From assembly GCF_001885945.1 (NCBI RefSeq), contig NZ_JXKQ01000007.1, forward strand, positions 1 through 64,000: DNA of 64,000 bases. Reading direction: 5' to 3'. The position numbers and the translations under genes were made by a program. This document shows, one piece after another, positions 1-8,121 of the stretch. The stretch's first letter is position 1; each line of letters starts with the position of its first letter. The notes below the pieces were generated by a model. It made no database searches. It saw only the letters and a list, made by a program, of their open reading frames with translations, and was not told the origin of the DNA. This DNA is from Enterococcus hermanniensis. GTDB taxonomy: Bacteria; Bacillota; Bacilli; Lactobacillales; Enterococcaceae.

Positions 1-29
1 CTATATCATCCTCTCTGTGATAGGTGTCG

Positions 30-239
30 TTAACCGAACTTTACTTTTTCGAAACGATTTAGATAATAAGTTTCGCCGTCTACGTCCACATAATTGCCAA
101 TGATGTCTTCATCATTTACATCCGGTACAGAACCATAATCCCCCACAGCCCATATGTTATACGTTTCCTCAGGTGTCTCAGCTTCAATTTCAATACTAAC
201 CTCTTGTTTTCTTTCCCAACTAATTTCAAAAGATGCCAT
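30..239 (-). CDS. small phage protein, unknown function
   Basis: A 69-residue acidic protein that I do not recognise. It is rich in Glu, Asp, Val and Tyr, has no membrane segment and no Cys motif. It is the most downstream complete gene of the leftward early phage transcript visible here, 24 bases after the methyltransferase gene. An AGGAGGAAT-type ribosome binding site precedes its ATG. The transcript continues past the window edge, because another Shine-Dalgarno-like GAGAGG lies at about 12-17 on the same strand. Real as a gene by position and RBS; function unknown. Confidence 0.6.
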   Translation of the reverse strand: MASFEISWERKQEVSIEIEAETPEETYNIWAVGDYGSVPDVNDEDIIGNYVDVDGETYYLNRFEKVKFG

Positions 240-263
240 GATATTCCTCCTTTGTATCGTCCG

Positions 264-725
264 CTAACGTACTTCCTTTATGAAAACTGTCCAGCGTGTT
301 TTGCTACGTTTATCACCAAATAAAGGCTTGTAATCAATGTAGGATAATACTTCTCTAAAACTAATTTGATCAGTATTCCATTTGAAAACTAGCGTTCCAT
401 TAGGTTTCAAAACTCTCATGCACTCATTGAATCCATCGTGAATCATTTTTGGCCAGTTTCCATCAAGCTTGCCGTATTTCTTAGCCAACCATGATTTTTC
501 ACCGGCATGGATCAAATGCGGTGGATCAAAAACGACTAAATCAAACTCATTATCTGAAAAGGGCATATCTGTAAAATCTGCCAAAACATCTGGATCAACA
601 TTGATTATATGCCCTGTATCTAATTCCTCGTAATATTGCCTTTTGTCCATGAACGTCGTGATTGGATTGTTCTTATCAAACCAAAACATTCGACTTCCAC
701 AACAGGCATCTAATACTTTTGCCAA
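264..725 (-). CDS. phage class I SAM-dependent methyltransferase
   Basis: About 153 residues. The start VLDACCGSR is a motif-I SAM-binding loop, and the later FDLVVFDPPH segment is the DPPY/DPPH-type motif IV of amino- or nucleic-acid methyltransferases. The C-terminal part has the RVLKPNGTLVFKW strand typical of the Rossmann methylase fold. I chose the TTG at 723-725 because GGAAGGAAG lies seven bases upstream and the SAM motif would then sit right at the N-terminus, as in related phage proteins; the frame stays open upstream to 773. The target (DNA base or other) is not shown. Such enzymes often protect phage DNA from restriction; here that is inference. Confidence 0.75.
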   Translation of the reverse strand: MAKVLDACCGSRMFWFDKNNPITTFMDKRQYYEELDTGHIINVDPDVLADFTDMPFSDNEFDLVVFDPPHLIHAGEKSWLAKKYGKLDGNWPKMIHDGFNECMRVLKPNGTLVFKWNTDQISFREVLSYIDYKPLFGDKRSKTRWTVFIKEVR

Positions 726-765
726 GTGATTACTTCCTTCCTCCGTGATAGCGCCAGTTAATGTA

Positions 766-963
766 CTATCCAATAAACTTTTCTTTCTTGTATCCGACTT
801 CCAGCAAGAACTCTTCTCGCTGATTCAACGCTGTACGATAACTCGTTTTCGATTTAATACTCTTAGCTACTTGCTTTGCTTTATCAATGCTGGTATAGCA
901 GAACAGTTTTCTATCTTCGTCTGCTACGATTGCTGCAATACTGTCGTGATATATGCGATACAT
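766..963 (-). CDS. small phage protein, unknown function
   Basis: A 65-residue, Lys-rich protein without recognisable family features. It lies in the leftward phage early transcript, between a 60-residue orphan and the methyltransferase gene. GAGGTGATTCA just upstream of the ATG is a good ribosome binding site. The pattern of small, closely spaced, same-strand genes is typical of phage early regions. No function can be assigned. Confidence 0.55.
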   Translation of the reverse strand: MYRIYHDSIAAIVADEDRKLFCYTSIDKAKQVAKSIKSKTSYRTALNQREEFLLEVGYKKEKFIG

Positions 964-997
964 TGAATCACCTCGAATTTAATTTGATGCCATAGTT

Positions 998-1180
998 TCA
1001 TCTTTGTACCAGCTTTTTTGTATTGCTATTCCACTCAAATAGTTCACAGGTTCTTAAATCTACGACAACAGCTACACCGTCTGCAATTGCAGAATAATGA
1101 CGATTGTCCCATTGACGATATTTTTTAACTTCGCAATATCCATAACGCTGAATCAGCTCTTTAATCCTCTTTTTTTGCAA
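998..1180 (-). CDS. small phage protein, unknown function
   Basis: A basic 60-residue protein (starts MQKKRIKELIQRYGY) in the leftward phage early operon, starting three bases after the upstream 86-residue gene ends. The first helix is Lys/Arg rich, which could suit nucleic-acid binding, but no known motif is visible. Existence is supported by tight packing with neighbours on the same strand; function unknown. Confidence 0.5.
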   Translation of the reverse strand: MQKKRIKELIQRYGYCEVKKYRQWDNRHYSAIADGVAVVVDLRTCELFEWNSNTKKLVQR

Positions 1181-1183
1181 TAA

Positions 1184-1444
1184 CTATAAACGCCTCTTTT
1201 CTATTCGTGTACTTAAAAATTGGAGATAGTAATCTGATGAAGTCTGCTTATAGTCCACAGAATTATCAATGTACCACATGATATAACCACACATCATCAG
1301 ACAAAAACGATGCTCAAGTTCGTCATTAGTACACTCGTTACGAACCATATCCCGCAGACGCTCATAATAAGAGCGCAATAACTCTTTTTCAATTTCGTCT
1401 TTTGCTGATCCGCCAAGCTTAGTGACGATCTCAAGAAATCGCAT
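1184..1444 (-). CDS. small phage protein, unknown function
   Basis: An 86-residue, mainly helical protein, with a Met/Cys/Trp-rich stretch near residues 48-57. Its start overlaps the end of the DnaD-like replication gene by 14 bases, so the two are probably translationally coupled. Position directly after a replisome organiser gene is where phages often carry small replication accessory proteins, but nothing in the sequence demonstrates that role. Confidence 0.55.
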   Translation of the reverse strand: MRFLEIVTKLGGSAKDEIEKELLRSYYERLRDMVRNECTNDELEHRFCLMMCGYIMWYIDNSVDYKQTSSDYYLQFLSTRIEKRRL

Positions 1445-2354
1445 GTTCCATCCCCCGCTTCTTAATTTCTTCGGTCAGTATTACTAGTTCTTGCTCTGTG
1501 ACACTATACTTTTCTGCAAAATAATCTAGCGAAGGGTGTCCACCCATCTTTTCAGCCCACCAGTAGTCAAATAGTTTTTTAGGCGTCCATTTGCTTTTAG
1601 AATTACGAGCTGAATTATTTTTGTTATAGTGTCCATCCAAAAAATGCTGGACCTTTTCTAACGAGTCTAGGCCTTTTGATTCCCATGATTTAAGAATCTT
1701 CTCAAGATATTTATAGCTGCGAGCATTGTTCTTTAGCATCTCGTCAATTGCAGCAATCACAATCTCGTCTTGCCCTCCAAAGTCATTGACCCAATGACCT
1801 AGAGACTGAACGATGAATGGTGCTTCTGCTGGGTTCACTTGATTGAGCCAATAACGTACAGCGCTCTCTTCTGAATTTTTAGTAATACTAGATACAGAAG
1901 CATTATTACTTTGTTTAGTTTTGTTTTGTTTAGTCTTGTTTATATAAGCTGAAGTATCTACTGAAGAAACTACTGAACTATTTACTGAAGTATCTACTGA
2001 ACAATCTACTGTAGTATCTACAGGAATATTTCCAGTAGTAGCATTATCTGCAGGAGTCTTTACTGTAAAATTTCCAGTTATATCAGATAAGATATAAATT
2101 CCCGCTTTTGTTCTACCACGCTTTTTATATTGAAGGAGTCCGTTTTGGATTAACTGATTCCTGTTGTTAATCAATGTTTTCTCAGACGTTTTAGTCATTG
2201 ATTGTAGCCTTGTATTTGAAATAGATAACTCCTTCTGCCAACCGCTCAGGTTTGCTACTCGCATAAGCTTGTACCAAAGCAACTGTGCCCCAGGCCCGAT
2301 GTCATTAAACTCATTCAAATTTTCGAAAGCATTAATCTGTCTGATGTAGTCCAA
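1431..2354 (-). CDS. phage replisome organiser, DnaD-like
   Basis: 307 residues. The N-terminal ~100 residues resemble a winged-helix replication initiation domain (start MDYIRQINAF, then the LSISNTRLQS and KTLINNRNQL segments). The middle is a low-complexity linker of Thr/Ser/Val/Asn (about 110-165). The C-terminal part (about 165-235) has the ARSYKYLEKILKSW pattern of DnaB/DnaD C-terminal domains, which load helicase through DnaI/DnaC-type partners. It follows the SSB-like and Sak4-like recombination genes, the usual phage replication order. No helicase loader is visible downstream, so it may recruit the host loader. Confidence 0.8.
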   Translation of the reverse strand: MDYIRQINAFENLNEFNDIGPGAQLLWYKLMRVANLSGWQKELSISNTRLQSMTKTSEKTLINNRNQLIQNGLLQYKKRGRTKAGIYILSDITGNFTVKTPADNATTGNIPVDTTVDCSVDTSVNSSVVSSVDTSAYINKTKQNKTKQSNNASVSSITKNSEESAVRYWLNQVNPAEAPFIVQSLGHWVNDFGGQDEIVIAAIDEMLKNNARSYKYLEKILKSWESKGLDSLEKVQHFLDGHYNKNNSARNSKSKWTPKKLFDYWWAEKMGGHPSLDYFAEKYSVTEQELVILTEEIKKRGMEHAIS

Positions 2355-2411
2355 AATCGTTCCTCCTTTCTATCAATTAATAAGAGGGAGGAGTTCTCCC
2401 TCACTAGTTTT

Positions 2412-2978
2412 TTAGAACGGTAGATCATCATCGCTGATGTTAATCCCGCCATTAGAAATACTTTTAGCTTCAGCAAATGGATCAGTACCAGGTAATGATT
2501 GTTGAAAAGTATTATTATTTGCAGTCTGTGTAGGCGTTCCTTGATTGCTTCTTTTTTGTCTTGTAAAAAATTCTTCTTTGGTTAAAAAGTTTTTTATATC
2601 AGTGCCGACTGATTGTTTTTCTTCCCCGTTTCGATCGATATAAGTCCCTGTTTTATCCTTCGCTTGAATAAACACTCGCTTGCCTTTTAAAAAGTCTAAC
2701 GTTCCTTGGTTGTATCCATAATCAATTGGAGCAATTTGTTGGTTGTTATCTTCGACACTAGCTAATACTCTATTTAAATTAGCCTCAGACCATTCAAGCC
2801 CAAACGTAAGCCAGTAACTGCCCGTTTCTCCATTAGCTCCCTCTAGAGAAAATTCAAACATATCTTTTCCACTTTTAGCTTTTTTGTTGATTACATTTGA
2901 AATAACTGCATTGTGTACTCCTTCTGAAAAAAGTTTGAAATTATTTAAGTCGCTCATTTCGTTTCTGTTGTATTGCAT
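2412..2978 (-). CDS. phage single-strand DNA-binding-like protein (DUF669/SSB type)
   Basis: 188 residues. A beta-rich body (GETGSYWLTF, GKRVFIQAKD) is followed by a Gln/Asn/Thr-rich flexible tail that ends in DDDLPF. This acidic tip is the signature by which bacterial and phage SSBs bind partner proteins. The gene sits directly after a Sak4-like annealase/ATPase, a neighbour often found with DUF669-type proteins. Either label (SSB or DUF669) describes a ssDNA-binding partner of the recombination/replication module. The start could also be the internal Met at residue 8. Confidence 0.7.
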   Translation of the reverse strand: MQYNRNEMSDLNNFKLFSEGVHNAVISNVINKKAKSGKDMFEFSLEGANGETGSYWLTFGLEWSEANLNRVLASVEDNNQQIAPIDYGYNQGTLDFLKGKRVFIQAKDKTGTYIDRNGEEKQSVGTDIKNFLTKEEFFTRQKRSNQGTPTQTANNNTFQQSLPGTDPFAEAKSISNGGINISDDDLPF

Positions 2979-3000
2979 ATTAATTTCCTCCGTCTATTTT

Positions 3001-3693
3001 TTATTTTTTAGGGCTAGTTTCAAAATCAAAAAGTTCTTCAATTTTACAAATGATACGATCATCAATACGATTTTTGGCATACACGCTGTCGTTTCCTTCT
3101 AGGATCGCGCCACGGCCGCCTGTTTTTTGATTCACTTTAATACGTCCAACGACGTCAGTAAGACCTAATAGTTGATTTAAAACTTGATCTCTAATTTGGG
3201 GAACAAATTGAGTTATCTTTGTTCCATCTTCCATTTCTAAGTCTCTAGTCACTTCCCAAGCTGTCACATATATATTTATAGGCAGATCATAGATTGCAGT
3301 AATAATTCTCAAAAAATAATTAGTAAAGTCACCATAATGTTGTATCTCATTTCTGATACCATTTTTAGATGTTCTGCCACGTTCAACAAACCAATCCAGT
3401 TGAAAAGCTGTTATGTTGTCAAAAACGACTGTATCAAAGTCTTTTACCATTTTTGGTAGTTCTCTTAAAACATGAGTCATATCCTCTGTCGGATGCGTTC
3501 GATCGAATTTATAAACTTCAATATTTTCATGTTCAGCCAAAACTTTTCCTGAGCCGTCAAGATCGATCACAAGCACTTTTCCTTTTAGGTTTTTTACTGC
3601 GCTTGTTTTTCCTTGCCCTGGTTTTCCATATAATAGAACTCTCCAATTTTCAGTTCTATTTATTTGTGCAGCATTTGTGGTTTTAAGGACCAT
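3001..3693 (-). CDS. phage AAA ATPase, Sak4-like recombination protein
   Basis: 230 residues from the ATG at 3691-3693, chosen because AAGGAGG lies 8-9 bases upstream and this start falls just after the Gam-like stop. A Walker A loop (GKPGQGKTS) is followed by VLVIDLDGSG and a Walker B-like strand FDTVVFDNI. This pattern fits the phage AAA_24/Sak4 family, RecA-fold ATPases that anneal single strands together with phage SSBs. The SSB-like gene follows immediately, which supports a strand-annealing recombination role. Confidence 0.8.
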   Translation of the reverse strand: MVLKTTNAAQINRTENWRVLLYGKPGQGKTSAVKNLKGKVLVIDLDGSGKVLAEHENIEVYKFDRTHPTEDMTHVLRELPKMVKDFDTVVFDNITAFQLDWFVERGRTSKNGIRNEIQHYGDFTNYFLRIITAIYDLPINIYVTAWEVTRDLEMEDGTKITQFVPQIRDQVLNQLLGLTDVVGRIKVNQKTGGRGAILEGNDSVYAKNRIDDRIICKIEELFDFETSPKK

Positions 3694-3694
3694 C

Positions 3695-4243
3695 TTATTC
3701 AGCCTCCTTAATAACAACTTTGTCATCTCGTGGAATTACTTTTATAGATTCGATAATTTCGCCATCAGGACTCACAACACTTCCATCTTCTAATACCGTC
3801 ACTGATTTTTTAAGATCTGCTTTTTTAATTGACTCTTTTACTTCAATAAACTCAGTCAATCCCATTTCCTTTAGCTTTTCTACTGCATCATTTGTATACT
3901 CCCAAACGTCAGATTGTTTTCTGGTACTAACAGTCCCGTGAGGTGTTTTTACTTTTGCCTTTTTGTCACTTTTTCTAAGTTGGTATAAATAATCTGCCAA
4001 TTTATGTCCAAAAAAATCAATACTGTCTTGGTTACTTTGAGTTTCTTTGTTCTCCCAATCAGCAATTCGTTCACGTTCTTTGTTAGCTAATTGATTGATT
4101 TCTTTGTTTGCTTGTTTTAGGGTACTAATCTTTCTAAAAGCCCAATCAGCACCTTCCAGACTATCTATTTTCCAAGTTTGGTTTTCTTCAAGCACTTTAC
4201 TCTCTTTTAAATCTTCAATTTCATATTTTTCTAAAGCGTTCAT
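3695..4243 (-). CDS. Mu-Gam-like host-nuclease inhibitor
   Basis: 182 residues, with a long helical N-terminal half (KQANKEINQLANKERERIADW) followed by a C-terminal DNA-binding-like half (PHGTVSTRKQ, WEYTNDAVEKLKEMG). This layout matches the Gam family that binds double-stranded DNA ends and protects them from RecBCD/AddAB-type nucleases. It opens the recombination cassette Gam, Sak4-like ATPase, SSB-like protein. Its stop codon is two bases before the next start, indicating coupled translation. Confidence 0.8.
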   Translation of the reverse strand: MNALEKYEIEDLKESKVLEENQTWKIDSLEGADWAFRKISTLKQANKEINQLANKERERIADWENKETQSNQDSIDFFGHKLADYLYQLRKSDKKAKVKTPHGTVSTRKQSDVWEYTNDAVEKLKEMGLTEFIEVKESIKKADLKKSVTVLEDGSVVSPDGEIIESIKVIPRDDKVVIKEAE

Positions 4244-4348
4244 TTAATCCCAACCTTCCATATTTGTTGGTTGATCATCTTCATGAGTATCTTTGCCCCA
4301 ATCGGGATCTGTTTTGTAATCGTCTATTGCTTGTTCAAAACTCTTCAT
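4244..4348 (-). CDS. 34-residue acidic phage peptide
   Basis: A short reading frame with an AAAGAGG ribosome binding site about 8 bases upstream of ATG and a stop that abuts the ATG of the Gam-like gene (TAA then ATG). The product (MKSFEQAIDDYK..., ending NMEGWD) is strongly acidic. Clean RBS, operon position and head-to-tail junction make it a probable gene; function unknown. Confidence 0.5.
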   Translation of the reverse strand: MKSFEQAIDDYKTDPDWGKDTHEDDQPTNMEGWD

Positions 4349-4405
4349 TGATAAAACCTCTTTCCTTCTGCTATAATGAGGTCAAATAGATTAACCTTTT
4401 GTGAC

Positions 4406-4621
4406 TTACTTTTGCTTGCCGGCGAGTAAGTCTTTTTTTGTGCGCATTTCATATTCTTTTTCGTCATAAATCATTGTCGTCGGAACTAAAACACCCGCAG
4501 CAATGATACAAATAATCATTACTAATATTTTTAATGATTGGATTGAGCTTAATTGGAGCATTATAATTAAGCCAGCTACAAAAGTAATTCCTAGTCCTCT
4601 TACAATTTTGATATTTCTCAT
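4406..4621 (-). CDS. small phage membrane protein
   Basis: 71 residues with two predicted membrane segments (about residues 9-27 and 30-52) and a charged C-terminal tail. Its ATG overlaps the stop of the upstream gene (ATGA), so it is probably translationally coupled. The DNA encoding its C-terminus contains an inverted repeat (4402-4431) followed by T7 on the plus strand, a possible intrinsic terminator for antisense transcription. Possibly involved in superinfection exclusion or membrane signalling, but the sequence does not show this. Confidence 0.55.
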   Translation of the reverse strand: MRNIKIVRGLGITFVAGLIIMLQLSSIQSLKILVMIICIIAAGVLVPTTMIYDEKEYEMRTKKDLLAGKQK

Positions 4622-4872
4622 GCAATTTCTCCTACTTTCTCCATTTTTAAAAAGTCCTCAGGTTTAATTTTTTTTGTAAGCAATCTATTGTGTGACTCAT
4701 AGTCAAGAAACAAATCATATAAATCAGTATCAATTCTTACTTCTTGGCTAGTAGGTCGTGTGTAGGCTCTACTAAAATAGTTAGTATTCTTTAACTTCAT
4801 CATTCTTCTTTGATATGTTGACTCTGAATAACCATATTGTTTTTTAAAATCTGATTTGATTAATTTACTCAT
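4618..4872 (-). CDS. small phage protein, unknown function
   Basis: 84 residues from the ATG at 4870-4872, ten bases after GAGAGG; an ATG three codons upstream is possible but too close to the RBS. It begins MSKLIKSDFKKQYG, is basic, and has a YSESTYQRRM segment that could be a helix-turn-helix, though I am not confident. It is closely packed between an XRE-type protein and a membrane protein in the leftward early operon. Confidence 0.5.
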   Translation of the reverse strand: MSKLIKSDFKKQYGYSESTYQRRMMKLKNTNYFSRAYTRPTSQEVRIDTDLYDLFLDYESHNRLLTKKIKPEDFLKMEKVGEIA

Positions 4873-4873
4873 A

Positions 4874-5401
4874 TCAATCATTCCTCTCTTTAAGGTCAGC
4901 GTTCTTAATTATTTCCCTTGAATTAAAGCTATATCGTTCACATACAGAATTGAATACCGCAATCTCAGATGAAATTTCATCTACTAATTCTAGTAACCAA
5001 TCTTGAACTTCGATTCGCTCGTCCATCGTAATCTCTTCATTAGATATCGAGAGCAGATCCCATATTTCAAACTTTTTCTCTATCTCAATGCGTTCCATTT
5101 CTTCTTTGTCTTGACCAACCATCTTAGATAATGGGTGTCCATCTCTTCGCTTCCTGTTTAAAGGTTTGGGCGTGTAAAAGAGTGATGCGGCTGCTTCGAA
5201 ATCTGTCTCTGGATTTTGAAGATAATCTGCGATTTCTACTACTTTTTCAATCCCCATTGTTCGACGACCATTTAACATGTGGCTCAAATTCTGTGCTGAA
5301 TAATTAAGATGATCTGCCATAACTCGTTGGTTCAATGCTTGTCTGTCTACATCTTTCCTAAATATTGCTGCAATCTGTCTTTCTTTTGCTGAAACAACCA
5401 T
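4874..5401 (-). CDS. phage XRE-family DNA-binding protein
   Basis: 175 residues from the ATG at 5399-5401, which follows AAAGGAGTGAACAAT. Residues about 20-60 form a helix-turn-helix of the XRE/Cro type (VMADHLNYSAQNLSHMLNGR, then EKVVEIADYL). The C-terminal ~90 residues are acidic and helical. It is the third gene of the leftward early operon after the Cro-like gene, consistent with a secondary regulator of the lytic programme; no operator can be assigned to it. Confidence 0.7.
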   Translation of the reverse strand: MVVSAKERQIAAIFRKDVDRQALNQRVMADHLNYSAQNLSHMLNGRRTMGIEKVVEIADYLQNPETDFEAAASLFYTPKPLNRKRRDGHPLSKMVGQDKEEMERIEIEKKFEIWDLLSISNEEITMDERIEVQDWLLELVDEISSEIAVFNSVCERYSFNSREIIKNADLKERND

Positions 5402-5464
5402 ATTGTTCACTCCTTTGTATTCGTACATTAATTTTCATAGCCGTTTAAGAGCTATAAAATGTAA

Positions 5465-5719
5465 TTATGAAACAAGTTGAGGGACACTTTCGAATTGCCA
5501 TTTTGAATTGATGAAATCGAAAATATCTTGTGCTGTTTCATCATTCGATAAAAAACGGATTAGCATTTCATCGGTGCCGCCTGGTTCCATAAATATTGAA
5601 CCTTCTATCCCAGGCTTGACGTCAAATTTTCTTTTAAGTGCTGGAACTAGCATTTCAATATATTGGTCTAAAAAGCCAGATGCTATTGTTGCTTTGATCG
5701 TTTGTGGTTTGTCTTTCAT
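5465..5719 (-). CDS. small phage protein, unknown function
   Basis: 84 residues without a recognised family. It overlaps the end of the Cro-like gene by four bases (ATGA), so the two are cotranslated. The sequence is amphipathic with a Gly/Pro-rich centre (GSIFMEPGGTDE) and no membrane segment. Second gene of the rightmost early operon; function unknown. Confidence 0.5.
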   Translation of the reverse strand: MKDKPQTIKATIASGFLDQYIEMLVPALKRKFDVKPGIEGSIFMEPGGTDEMLIRFLSNDETAQDIFDFINSKWQFESVPQLVS

Positions 5720-5958
5720 TTTGAAACCTCCTTCTTAGTTTCTATTTTAGAAACTTTGAGTATAAAAATTTTAGAAATAGGAATTCCAAGAATTTTTGCA
5801 ACAACTGGTAATTCTTCTGGATTAAACTTATACTCGCCTGTTTCACGGCGATAGTATTTCGCTTTATCATTAAATCCCATTAAATCAGCCATTTTTCTAA
5901 AAGAATATCCTTTTTCTTTTCGCTTCTCTTTTATAAGTTTTAAGTTGACAGCATACAT
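5716..5958 (-). CDS. Cro-like phage repressor, XRE family
   Basis: 80 residues with an N-terminal helix-turn-helix (KEKGYSFRKMADLMGFNDKA) and the ELPVVAKILGIP segment common to XRE repressors. It is divergent from the repressor gene at 6126, with a 167-base operator region between them, the standard layout of a phage genetic switch. It heads the leftward early operon, so it probably acts as the Cro equivalent. Confidence 0.8.
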   Translation of the reverse strand: MYAVNLKLIKEKRKEKGYSFRKMADLMGFNDKAKYYRRETGEYKFNPEELPVVAKILGIPISKIFILKVSKIETKKEVSK

Positions 5959-6125
5959 ATTTATCCCTCCTAACGAGTTTCTTTTTTAGCAACTCTATAT
6001 ACATATAATACATTGCGATTTTAGATACGTCAATACATTTTTGTATCTTTTTTCGCTACTTTTTATATCTTTTTTCGCAACCATGATAAAATAGTTGTGA
6101 AAATAGAAACGAAAGGAGCTTCTAA
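5959..6125. promoter_or_regulatory. divergent phage switch region with four operator-like repeats
   Basis: This intergenic region carries a 17-base word three times in the same orientation: GTTTCTTTTTTAGCAAC at 5977-5993, GTATCTTTTTTCGCTAC at 6043-6059 and ATATCTTTTTTCGCAAC at 6065-6081. A fourth, inverted copy lies at 6012-6028 (reads GTATCTAAAATCGCAAT on the minus strand). A TAAAAT box follows the last copy upstream of the repressor gene, and AT-rich -10-like words (TATATACATATAAT) lie between the first two copies for the leftward operon. These are probable binding sites for the Cro-like and/or CI-like protein. Confidence 0.7.
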
Positions 6126-6563
6126 ATGGCAAAGAATGAACTAGCTAATAGAATTATCAATTTGAGAGAATCCAAAGACTGGACCCAGACTGAGTTAGGA
6201 AAAAAGATTGGTTTAGAAAAATCTACGATGAACAAAATTGAGAACGGGTCAAGAAAAGTCACAACAGATGAATTGCGGCAACTTGCTAAAGTATTCGGTG
6301 TTTCTACTGATTATCTATTAGGTAACACAAGTAAAAGAAACTACTATGACCTAACCGAAAAAGACGAAAATTCTATTCAGAAACAGCTCGAAGAAATGAT
6401 TGGAGATTTATCCCAAGGTGGTCCTCTCTCCTTTTCTAAAGACGAATCTGAAATAGATCAAGAAACGAGAGAACTATTGATAGCTTCCCTCGAAAATTCA
6501 TTGCGTATCGCTAAGATTGAAGCTAAAAAGAAATTCACTCCTAAAAAATATCGTGACGAGTAG
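6126..6563 (+). CDS. CI-like phage repressor, XRE family
   Basis: 145 residues. The N-terminal 65 residues are a clear XRE helix-turn-helix (DWTQTELGKKIGLEKSTMNK, then VFGVSTDYLLG). The rest is an acidic helical region with no S24 peptidase domain, so it is not a self-cleaving repressor. GAAAGGAGCTTCTAA precedes the ATG. The adjacent ImmA-type metalloprotease gene suggests that the repressor is inactivated by that protease, as in ICEBs1 ImmR/ImmA. Confidence 0.85.
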   Translation: MAKNELANRIINLRESKDWTQTELGKKIGLEKSTMNKIENGSRKVTTDELRQLAKVFGVSTDYLLGNTSKRNYYDLTEKDENSIQKQLEEMIGDLSQGGPLSFSKDESEIDQETRELLIASLENSLRIAKIEAKKKFTPKKYRDE

Positions 6564-6572
6564 GTGATCGTT

Positions 6573-7007
6573 ATGGAATTACCGATTGTTGATAGCAAAA
6601 TACACGATCTTATTTCAAATTATGAAACAAGAGATCCTTTTCATTTAGCTAAATCGCTTAACATAATCATCATCGAAGAGGATTTAGGAGAGATTTACGG
6701 ATATTATAATCGAGCGAATCGCATAAAGATGATTCATATCAATAGTAAATTAGATGAGTTAAACAAACGAACTACCACAGCTCACGAGCTTGGGCATGCC
6801 GTTCTGCACCCCGATGAGAATACCCCTATGCTCTCAAAATCTACTATTGTTTCTGAATTAAAGATTGAAAAGGAAGCAAATTACTTTGCAACAAATTTGA
6901 TTATTGATAAAGAAAAATATTTTGAAGAATGTAATTATGAAAATGCTCGCACTTATGGATTGTTGAATCATTATGGTTTACCAGAGCATTTCGCTCGTTA
7001 TATCTAA
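6573..7007 (+). CDS. ImmA/IrrE-family metallopeptidase
   Basis: 144 residues from the ATG at 6573, preceded by TAGGTGA; an upstream GTG at 6564 is a weaker alternative. The zinc-protease motif HELGH (His71, Glu72, His75) is intact, and a later Glu in EKEANYFATNL supplies the usual third ligand context. Members of this family cleave the cognate XRE repressor to induce the mobile element. It directly follows the repressor gene, as in the ImmR-ImmA pair. Confidence 0.9.
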   Translation: MELPIVDSKIHDLISNYETRDPFHLAKSLNIIIIEEDLGEIYGYYNRANRIKMIHINSKLDELNKRTTTAHELGHAVLHPDENTPMLSKSTIVSELKIEKEANYFATNLIIDKEKYFEECNYENARTYGLLNHYGLPEHFARYI

Positions 7008-7038
7008 ATAATTTATTTTTAAGATGGGAGTTTTTTTA

Positions 7039-8103
7039 ATGGAAATGGATCAATTCAAAGAATCATTAAAGAATTTAGGGAAACGTGTTGAAGAATTAAA
7101 AGATAGTATTGGTACTGAGGAAGCGACAAAAACATCCTTAATAATGCCATTTTTTGCCGCTCTAGGATATGACCTTTTTAATCCAACAGAATTTGTTCCA
7201 GAATTTACTGCAGATGTTGGAATAAAAAAAGGCGAAAAGGTTGATTATGCTATTGTCCTTGATGGCAAGCCTACTATTTTAATTGAAGCGAAATCAATAA
7301 ATGAAATTTTAACTAAACATGATTCTCAACTTTTCAGATATTTTGGGACGACTGAATCAAAATTCGGTATTTTAACCAATGGTCAAGAGTATAAGTTTTT
7401 TACTGACTTAGATGAACCTAATAAAATGGACTTAAAGCCTTTCTTAACCATTGACATTACAAAGATTAAAGACAATCAAACTCCGGAGTTAGCTAAATTC
7501 CACAAAGAAAATTTTGATGTGGACAAAATTACTAGTTCTGCTGCAGAGTTGAAATATCTTGGTGCATTAAAAGAGTATTTAAATGCTGAATTGGATAACC
7601 CAAGTGATGGCTTTATTAAGTTTTTATTGAATGAAATATATGATGGAATGAAAACAAAACAAATAATTGATAAATTTAAACCGATTATCAAGAAAGGTGT
7701 AAACCAATTTATTTCAGAACGAGTGAACGATAAATTGAGTGCAGCTCTAAAATCATCCGTTTCAACTGAAGATCAAGAACCGATTGGATCTGAGGAAGAT
7801 ATTTCACAATGTGAAAATGAAATTGTAACAACTCCGGAAGAAATGGAAGCTTATACAATTACTAAAGTCGCTCTAAAAGATACAATTCCATTAGATCGAT
7901 TATTCTACAGAGACAATAGAAGTTACTTTAATATTCTTTTAGATGATAACATCAGAAAATGGATTTTACGGGTTCGCTTTAACACTTCGGGGATGAAGAT
8001 TGAGCTAAACGATGATCACCACACGACATATGAATTAAATGAACCTATGGATATCTATAAATACACCAAAGAAATCATCTCAGTTGTCGAAAAATTCTTA
8101 TAA
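7039..8103 (+). CDS. PD-(D/E)xK nuclease-like protein, HsdR N-terminal type
   Basis: 354 residues from the ATG at 7039, preceded by GGGAG. Residues about 28-150 match the HsdR N-terminal nuclease fold: an SLIMPFFAALGYD helix, then VDYAIVLDG (Asp69) and IEAKS (Glu83-x-Lys85), giving the D...ExK catalytic set. No helicase motor follows; residues 150-250 are helical, and the final ~80 residues form a separate beta-rich domain (WILRVRFNTSG). A stand-alone HsdR-N protein in a phage lysogeny module could be a defence or exclusion factor. That role is inference; the nuclease fold call is fairly firm. Confidence 0.7.
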   Translation: MEMDQFKESLKNLGKRVEELKDSIGTEEATKTSLIMPFFAALGYDLFNPTEFVPEFTADVGIKKGEKVDYAIVLDGKPTILIEAKSINEILTKHDSQLFRYFGTTESKFGILTNGQEYKFFTDLDEPNKMDLKPFLTIDITKIKDNQTPELAKFHKENFDVDKITSSAAELKYLGALKEYLNAELDNPSDGFIKFLLNEIYDGMKTKQIIDKFKPIIKKGVNQFISERVNDKLSAALKSSVSTEDQEPIGSEEDISQCENEIVTTPEEMEAYTITKVALKDTIPLDRLFYRDNRSYFNILLDDNIRKWILRVRFNTSGMKIELNDDHHTTYELNEPMDIYKYTKEIISVVEKFL

Positions 8104-8121
8104 ACATACGGAGGAATAAAA

